Shown here one piece after another: positions 30,691-38,186 of a stretch of 38,186 nucleotides of DNA. The translations under genes and the position numbers were made by a program. The notes under the pieces are model-generated. The model worked only from the letters and a program-made list of their open reading frames with translations, made no database searches and was not told where the DNA came from. The stretch spans positions 1-38,186 of the forward strand of contig JANBPK010001538.1 in the NCBI GenBank assembly GCA_027579435.1, given 5' to 3'. The first letter of the stretch is position 1, and the number at the start of each line of letters is the position of its first letter. The DNA is from Candolleomyces eurysporus. Lineage: Eukaryota; Basidiomycota; Agaricomycetes; Agaricales; Psathyrellaceae.

Positions 30691-32250
30691 ATCGCAAGAG
30701 TCACATGTGGATTTGACAAGTACCAGCGAGCGTGGGCTTAGTTCGTGACGGGTATCGATACGTGAAGCATGGGAAACAGGAGAAAGCAAGATGTAACAAA
30801 TGTAATATATAGAAATTGAACGTTTTTACGTGCTGTAGACGGTGCCCGTCATGACGTTACTGATTGAAAGCGTCCTTGACCTCTCGAGTCTCTACACCGC
30901 GTTGTCCTGGAACTCAATACAGTTATAAGCTCGTTGCCGGACGCAAGCATATTTGAAAAGTTTGGTGGTAAAAGAAAATTGATATATGAAACTACAACAA
31001 TGCTGAATCAGGTTCGAAAATCTTCTCCTTCTAGAGGGTTCAGCGACCGTTGAGTCTGAGAGAACGAGTCACTGTGTTTTCACCGTCGATGAAGAGACAA
31101 CCACCAGCTCGGCCGCCTACCTGTTGTGTCGCTCTACTAACCTCATGACAGGTGGACGTGGTCAATATGAGCGAAAGTCATTCAGGGAAGGTCCTTTTCT
31201 TGACCACGCAACACGCAACTCGGCCTCATATTATACAAATTCTTCAGTGAGCTTTGTCGTTTGTCCTCTCAATTTGATTGGCGCGCATGACTTCAAAAAA
31301 CTCGATCATAATTTGCTTTACTGGCGAAGGCGAGCATACGTATCCCACGAAGGATTCTTTTCACTGAGAGTGGACGGCCTTTGACGGTAAGCCTGCTTCA
31401 CATTCCAAGTAATTAAGGATGGTACGTTGGGATGATCTATTTCTTTAACGAATCCTGAATTCTTCTGCTCTTACCTTTTACTTCCGGTCACGATCCGTAT
31501 CTTGCCTGATTCGACAGAAGGTAGTCGTCTGATGTTGTTCACTTGGGCTTCATGATCCTCGACTGCATTGGAATCGTCCCCTGTTGCACTGCGACACACA
31601 GTCAGGTTCGATAGGTCGGTGCAGTTGAGGGGAAGACGTAACCGGAGCTGCTTTAGTCTCTTGACAAGCATGATACACCCCATGCAGCTCGTGGTGCTTC
31701 CAATTCGCCAAGTCAGAACGAGGGATTGGGAGCAACTGTGTGGTATATTTACCAGTTTCCCAGATATCCTTACACCGAGATCCTAGTAAGAACGTTAGGT
31801 CCTCTTCACAAGCAACAAACGACAAGACGTACCCCTTTCGCAGACTCTGATCTTTTTCTCTTCAGGTTTGCACGCTTTGACCCCCTCACCCGGCTATTCT
31901 ACTGCTGAAACCGCTGAATATAGCGCCAGGCGTCAATCTGAGGAGGACACCTCTGAGAAAGCGACGGAGAATTTTATTGGCTCATGATGTCGGTTTGCCG
32001 CGCCGTTCACGCGCTCCCGAAACTTTGACATGCGACGGCAGGCCTTCCAAGGCAGAATTCCAGTCGCTTTGCCAATTCCGATATACTTGGTAACGTTCAA
32101 CATTGGACTCCGAGGGATTAACAATAGAAGGACCATGGGCGGCAACGAACTCGAGCCTTCGTCGAGCGGAATGTGTAGGTGTCTCTCCATGTACATGAAT
32201 GAGTGATGTAGCTAGTAGAAAAAGACCCTAGGCACGACAATTTGGAGACC
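30691..32250. other. Intergenic with weak minus-strand fragment
   Basis: No gene model is supported. On the minus strand 31490-31700 reads 'GSTTSCMGCIMLVKRLKQLR' then 'LPLNCTDLSNL' and ends at a plausible donor, which resembles leucine-repeat segments of basidiomycete F-box proteins; the flanks are broken, so it may be a relic. The rest shows only short ORFs. Confidence 0.3.
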
Positions 32251-34800
32251 GACCGTACCAGAGAGAGATGGCGAGTGGCTCGAAGGATTCAACAAAGACC
32301 CACTCATCAAAGATAAAGCGGCCGTAAATGTCGATTTTCGACTCAATTACACCTCAATACCAATCGGCTCCATCTCGGACGTGTCCACGTTGAAGACGAA
32401 TGAATATCTTCACTCCAGGGCCGAGTTGCTGGTCAACCGGATGACAGACGGACAGACGTATGCATAAGGGGGATGAACATGACAGGGATCCTTGACAGCC
32501 GCGGGTGCAACGAGGCCGTAGATTTCGTTCAACATTTTATACGATTGATTAAGGTGTGATTAATCACGTACCTGTGATAAGTATAGATACCGATGGAGCA
32601 GGCCGTATTCATCAATTATAGAGTGGCGCGGCGCGTGATGTTGAGAGGAAGTTGGATGCGTTCAAGAGGCGGCGGCCTCGACTGACCCCTTTCTCTAGAC
32701 CACGCAAGCAAGGAGTTTGAGAGAACAAGTTCCAGATTGAATCCAGGGAGAAGTGCGATAATAGAAGAAGAGAGTGTCAAATTGATCAAAGTTGGGGCGC
32801 AGGTGGCGACTATGCTAGGCGCCTTGGTTGATTGTCCTCGCTTAGTTTCGGCCGAAACGGCGATGCTCCAGAGATATGGGCGCTGTTGTAAGAAACTTGA
32901 ACCCTCGTTGAGCAAAGCAGCAAGTTCCTCACTATGGCCGAGGACGAGGCGATAAACATAGATACCCACTACCGCCCAAGTTCCGAAGGTTTAGAGTCCT
33001 AGGTCGAGGTCCGGTCCTCTTGTTCTCGAGACAGGTAACTCGAAGAATTCAACAAAAAGCTGCAAAGGCGCCGACTTGTCTCAACCAACCGGACGTCCAA
33101 TACCGATAGGTAGACCTCCTTGCTGATGAAGGTCTAGGGCAAGATGACGGGCGGCTCGCAAATCCAAGTACCACGAGGCTGTAGAACGCGTTTATCGGGT
33201 TCATGGAGTATAGTCGACTAGATGTGATACTGATGGGCTGTGTTGATTAATTATCCTTCAGCAGCGTCGCGTGGTGGTGAGAAAGACGTGTTCATGATAC
33301 CAGTGGGTGCTCAGGTGACCGCGTTCAAGCTGGACCTCTATTCTCCTTAACCCACCGATAAGTCGAGTATAAACAATAGATGGTAAATGGAAGTCGGCGG
33401 CGTCTCGGTGGATGTTGATGGGGAGGGTGAGACGATAAACGTTTGGTGGTATACCAACGACTCATAAATGAACAAGGGCGTGGAGTGGTTGCTAGATGAA
33501 GAGTTTTGGTTGAACTTGCACCGCCGGTATCCCGATCGAGATAATAAGGAATGACAGCCGTCTCGCAGACCGCATGCAACGAGGCGTCGGACCTGTGTGC
33601 CTCGTTTGAGGTCCAGTTGCTATCGATTAGATGTGACTGACGGATTTGGAAAGCGAGATTCAGTCTCCTTACAGGCTGTGCTAATTACCCATTAGTGACT
33701 CGACGCGCCTGTAATGCGCGTTTGATGGAGGCGCGTTTAGGAGGTGGCGGGTTCAGGTGACCGCGTCTTCTCCACAAGGTGGTCTTTTGATGAACATGGA
33801 TAGATTTCCGAGTGTGTAGCTTGGACCGATCTCGACGAAGACGGCGCAAGACAAATATGGGCGCTGTTGTGCAGTTATTTCAGTCTACTTGAACCTCATT
33901 TAGCAAAAGAGGTGAATTTCTCACTACGGCCATGGGTGAGATAGGTGCTGCGACTCCATAGCTACGACCTTATTGTCGAGTCGAGCTCCGGTCTGGATGC
34001 CTCCCAGTGAGACAGGGCACTCGAACTATCCAACAAAGATCACGGCACGCTACTCGATCAACGAAATGGCCAGGTCCCTCTGAAGAAATCAATCACAACC
34101 GGGTACGTTCGACGGCCGATATCTCCCTTACTTACCTCCTTCGGAGGAGCTTGGGTCGTTTACTGCACCGCCTGTATCCGTGAGCTTTCGAGATGTAGCA
34201 GGAGGAGGGATGACAGGCGTCTTGCAAGGTGCACGAGGCCTCCCTCGTTCGAAATTGGACCTTGTTACCGATGTGACTGACGGATTTGGGGTAATCTGAT
34301 TCAACTTACAGGCTGTGCTCGTTACCCATAAGCGACTGGACGCGTCGTGCTGAGACGCGTTTAGGAGGTGGCGGACCCAGGTGACCGTGTTCGAGTCTTC
34401 CATTCTGCGAGGACGCGAGGAGGTCGGCGGAGTTTCGGAGAATGAGAGGAACTGAGATGAATAAATGACGACGGCGTGACGTCGAATTGGACCGGTGTCC
34501 TAGCGTACCAACCAGGCAACAAAGCAACAGAGCACTCGAGAGAAAATTACTGGATAAAGACTGTTGGTTGAACTTTCAATAACGTCGGACGATCCGAGGT
34601 AGCGTTCCTTCCATTGTGATCAATTGAGGATACCGAGGGTACTCGCCTGTCGACCAACTTTCTATTGTTCGACATATACGGGAGCCTGGGAGGAGATAAG
34701 ATAATTACCAAAATCAAAAGTTGAACCACGCTCGCGATCCTTGTACCGGATTCGAGCGGCAGCTTGGAAAATTCAACGAAGCGCCACGTCCTCATGGACA
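32250..34800. repeat. Diverged tandem repeat, about four units
   Basis: Motifs recur in order at roughly 0.75-1 kb spacing. '(a/g)ctcgaa..attcaacaaa' appears near 32279, 33040 and 34020, with a weaker form near 34765. 'gggcgctgttgt...acttgaacc.c.tt.agcaaa' appears at 32879 and 33860. 'caggtgaccg.gttc' appears near 33313, 33756 and 34379. 'aggctgtgct..ttaccc' appears at 33675 and 34312, and 'gatgtgactgacggatttgg' at 33631 and 34270. No protein-coding frame is conserved between units, so this is an old noncoding tandem duplication or the ruins of a duplicated gene. Confidence 0.65.
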
Positions 34801-35073
34801 AGCAACTACTATTATGGTGGACCTCGAAACGTGCATTCAGGAATAAACGCGATAAGGGAGAATTGAACACCGGGATGGGTGAGAATGGAGAAAGTCCGAC
34901 GATGCCGGAAAGGCGACACGATCACGTGGGCGGGAGATCACGGTTGAATCTGGCGGTGCCATTTGTCCTTCTCCTGGATCATTTTACCTTCTTCGTTTTC
35001 ACTTTCTCCTCTTCCCGTTCTTTATTCTTACAATTCTGAGGACGGCGCAAGGTAGCCAGCCTCTACTAGCGAC
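34801..35073 (+). promoter_or_regulatory. Pyrimidine-rich leader of the kinase gene
   Basis: From about 34980 to 35037 the plus strand is strongly CT-rich (ttcttcgttttcactttctcc and similar). Such tracts commonly mark transcription starts of well-expressed fungal genes. No TATA box is obvious. Assignment rests on position and composition only. Confidence 0.4.
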
Positions 35074-38000
35074 ATGTCTTCGCCGTTGCCGTTTCTCGAG
35101 CAGTACGAGCCACTGGATGTGATTGGGAATGGGTCGTTTGGGATCATCAGGAAGGTCAGACGGAAGTCGGATGGCTTGGTGCGTGTTCGTCTTCTTTTTT
35201 GCCACAGTATACCCACAGAAACGTCTGCCAGATATTCGCAAGAAAAGAGCTCAACTTTGAGCGAATGAGCGAGCGGGACAGGAAACAAATTGTGGCCGAA
35301 GTGTGCGTCTGGCGTCCTCGTGTTTTCCTCGTTTCGTCGCGCTCGACAGCGGGGGACCCATCTTCGCGCCTTTTTGCTTACAATACGTCTCGAATAACAG
35401 AAACATCCTCAAAGACCTCCACCATGAGCACATCGTCGCGTACCACGACCGCTACGTCGACCGAGACGCCGGCATCCTCTACATCCTCATGGAATACTGC
35501 GGCGGCGGCGACCTCTCAGGCATCATCAAGCAGGCGTCCAAGCAGAACAGGCCAATATCAGAAGACACCATCTGGAACTACTTCATGCAGATCCTCCTCG
35601 CCCTGCACCACTGTCACCACCCGAACGGCCACGGGAGGAGTAGTAGTGGCTCTGGCAGCAGCCTGACGTCCGATGGCGAGGGAAGTGGGGGTAATGGCAG
35701 GAGACCGCAGATTCTTCATAGGGATCTCAAACCTGATAATGGTGAGTTCGACCTTGGTTTCCTGGGAGACGATACGAACGCGATCTAACGCCGCTCTCCC
35801 ATTGTCCTGTCCAGTCTTCCTCGATGAGAATAATAACGTCAAGCTCGGTGATTTTGGCCTGTCAAAGGCGCTTGCTCAGGCAAGCTTCGCGAACACTTAC
35901 GTTGGGGTGCGTCATCGTTTTCGTTTCTCTGCGCGTCGATGACTGACATCCTCGAATAGACGCCCTACTACATGTCGCCCGAACTCATGCAAGAAAAGGC
36001 CTACGACTCGAAATCCGATATTTGGTCCCTCGGCTGCCTGATTTATGAACTTTGCGCACTCAAACCTCCTTTCCACGAAGCCAAGACACACTCGGAGCTT
36101 AGTATATTGATTAGGTGCGTTGTCCCTGCTGGCTCGTCGAACCACTGATTGACGCGCATTGTCTCTAGAAACGGCCGGATACCGCCCCTTCCTAGAGGAT
36201 ACTCACAGTCGTTGTTCGGGGTCATCAAAGCGATGCTGAATCTCAACGTGCGTGTCTCGTCTCATTCGCTCCTATTCGTCGCTGACACGCTACCCACAGC
36301 CCGCGATGCGACCTTCGGCTGCCCAGCTACTTCAACATGAGCGGTTAGAGTTGGTGTTTAGGGTCTCGGAGGCGGAGAAGATGTGAGTATCACTCTCCCC
36401 TCCCGCTTCCTTACGCTGACGTGCTTCTCCCCCAGGCTCTCGCAACTGAAATCCCACAAAAACACAATAGTCCACCGCGAACGCGACGTCGTCCATCGCG
36501 AACAAATTATCGCTCGTCGCGAACAAGAAATCACCTCAATGCTCGCCCGAAAAGACCAAGAGATTCTGCATCTCCAGCAAGTCGTCTCACAGCTCCAATC
36601 CTCCTCCCCAGCCTCCTCGTTATCAATATCCAACCACCTCTCCCAGTTGTCCCCAGAAGACTTTCAGCGTATACCGGCTGTTCAACGCCTCGTCGAGTCG
36701 TCAATTCAGGCCCAGCTCGAGCTCGCAGTGAAACACGCTGTGGCGAAGCGCGAGGAAGAACTACGCGTCCTCGTTATCAAGCGAGAAGAGGAGGTCGCCA
36801 ACGCCATCTCGAAGCGCGAGGAAGAGATCATGGAGGCTGTTCGGCGCCGGGAACAGGAAGTCTGCGAAGCCTGGACTCGACGCGAAGAGGAGATGAAGCA
36901 GGAGGTCGAACAGTGGGCCGCCAACCGCGAGCAAGAGTTCCGAGAACTCGTCGAGAAAGAGGTCCTTGAGCGGGTCGAGAGGGAGCGCAGAGAGGAAGAG
37001 GAGCAGTTGGAGGCCGAGGAGCGGGAACGAGAGCAGCGAGAACGAGAGTTGAGGGAGAAGGAGTCGAGGGTCAGGAGAGAGAGGAAGGATGGTGCAAAAG
37101 GTGCGTTTACTTTCCTCGGTACAACGAGCGAGATACTGATGAGCGTCGGCGTAGGAACGAGAGCCACGAAAACACCTCTTGAAGAGGTCAAGAACACATT
37201 ACCCCACCCGAGGAAGAATACGACCCACGAAACCCCCGTCTCGACGACTACCACACGCCGTACACGATACAATAGCCATACGAACAGTGACGTTCAAGCG
37301 ACACCCAAGCCAGCGATACCTTCAACGACTACCGCCTTCCCCTCATCCATCCCGTCTGCCTTCCCGCTCGAAACTCCCGTAGCACCACGTCCCTCCCTCA
37401 TAGACGCCCCACCCCCCTCGATCTTGCAGTCTGCAATGAAGGGTGTCGTGTTGACGGCTACAGGTGAAGTTCTCGCGACACCTACTCCTGCCAACGCAAA
37501 CGCGCAGGTGGAGAAGAGCGTAAAGAGGCTGTTCGAAGAGTGCTCTCCCAAGGTCGGGCTGAACTTTGGCAAGATTTTCGAGAGGCGGGAATCGTCTTCG
37601 GCCTTGGGTAACGTGGCTGGGAATGGCGCTGTTGATAGGAGCCCGAGCCCGAGCAGTAGCAGCGGGGACGAAGGAGAGGAGCCTCCCAGCCCTACGACAC
37701 GGAAGGAGTTGGAGAAGAGGAGGGCTAGTGGCACAGTGAGGGAGAAGGCGAGGAGTCGGGAGGGAAGTCGGGAGACCAGTCCGCTCGCCCCGCAGGACGA
37801 CGACCACACCGTCACTCTGCCAATGGCACCTGCACCGTCGATACGTGACGCCGCGAGTGCGAGTGCGAGTTCGAGTACCGCCCCACCTCCACCGACGAGA
37901 ATCAGGAGACCGAGTATGCGGGGGCATCGGAGGGGGTCGAGCATACCTCCTTCGTCGGCCGAGGCGTCTGCAGCCGTAGGGCTGATCTCGCCTTCAGGGA

Positions 38001-38186
38001 GCAAGGACGATGGGTCCGGGATGACGAAGCAGCAGCAACAGTTGAATCCCCCTCAGCCGTTGCGACACCCCCACCTTTCCGGTATCACAAGGAGCGTCAG
38101 CGTCCCTGTACTCCCTACTGCCCAACAACCTCCAGCGCCCGAATACGACTTTAGTGATCAGGAAAATTTACCGTCTCCGTTTTTGA
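35074..38186 (+). CDS. nimA: NimA/NEK-type Ser/Thr protein kinase (3' partial)
   Basis: Nine exons: 35074-35178, 35232-35302, 35401-35741, 35815-35906, 35960-36114, 36169-36247, 36300-36382, 36436-37100 and 37155 to the window end, giving 874 codons so far without a stop. The N-terminal kinase domain has the Gly loop '[12 protein letters not shown]' (18-23), catalytic lysine K40 in 'FARKEL', '[10 protein letters not shown]', 'HRDLKPDN' (165-172), 'DFGLSKA' (185-187) and the activation segment '[15 protein letters not shown]', all typical of NIMA. A Gly/Ser insert of about 28 residues precedes HRD. Residues about 310-530 form a long Glu/Arg-rich coiled coil, as used for NIMA oligomerisation, followed by a disordered tail with proline-directed sites. 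NIMA kinases drive entry into mitosis and nuclear-pore and spindle changes. The last codons ('QENLPSPFL') continue past 38186. Confidence 0.93.

Noticed and set aside
36706..38004. Long minus-strand ORFs (188, 236 and 194 codons) opposite the kinase 3' exons
   Set aside because: They mirror GC-rich coding sequence with low-complexity Ser/Arg/Leu content and no family features, whereas the plus strand continues the NimA protein.
38184..38186. TGA at the very end of the window as stop of the kinase gene
   Set aside because: It is out of frame; the frame set by exon 9 reads TTT TTG A here, so the gene continues past the window.

Overview
This window reads as genomic DNA of a filamentous basidiomycete, most likely an Agaricomycete. 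Genes are split by many short introns of about 50-105 nt, often with GTGCGT or GTACGT donors. The protein families also fit: fungal-type BTB/POZ proteins, an expanded orphan seven-transmembrane (7TM) family, Kex2-type small secreted proteins, a NimA-type kinase and a gag-bearing LTR element. I saw no rRNA, tRNA gene, CRISPR array, bacterial operon or viral sequence. Exon coordinates were derived by hand from splice signals and comparison of paralogues. For spliced genes, start and end give the whole span and the exons are in the evidence.

Layout. (1) 1-5.4 kb: a BTB/POZ gene (minus strand) and a small two-exon gene of unknown function (plus). (2) 5.4-14.9 kb: a tandem array of three units, each with a minus-strand 7TM gene. 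Copy 1 is dead; copies 2 and 3 have intact five-exon models. Unit 2 carries a young gag-only LTR retrotransposon (10576-12363) with near-identical 187/191-bp LTRs and a tRNA-complementary primer-binding site. (3) 15-20 kb: decayed sequence, then two minus-strand genes for long, largely disordered proteins. (4) 20.8-22 kb: a second BTB/POZ gene, paralogous to the first with the same exon plan and a similar promoter. (5) 23.5-30.7 kb: a plus-strand region with two dead 7TM copies in a second tandem duplication, each followed by a small secreted protein gene (the first truncated at the duplication junction), then a possible frameshifted secreted-protein gene and an intact 7TM gene (copy 6). (6) 31-34.8 kb: no convincing gene; 32.2-34.8 kb is an old, diverged repeat with units of about 0.75-1 kb. 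(7) 35.07 kb to the end: a NimA/NEK-type kinase gene that runs off the window.

How it fits together. The middle 25 kb looks like a fast-evolving, lineage-specific cluster of receptor-like 7TM proteins and small secreted proteins, shaped by tandem duplication, pseudogenisation and retroelement insertion. It lies between ordinary conserved genes, the NimA kinase being the clearest housekeeping anchor. Functional links between the 7TM and secreted proteins are inference only.
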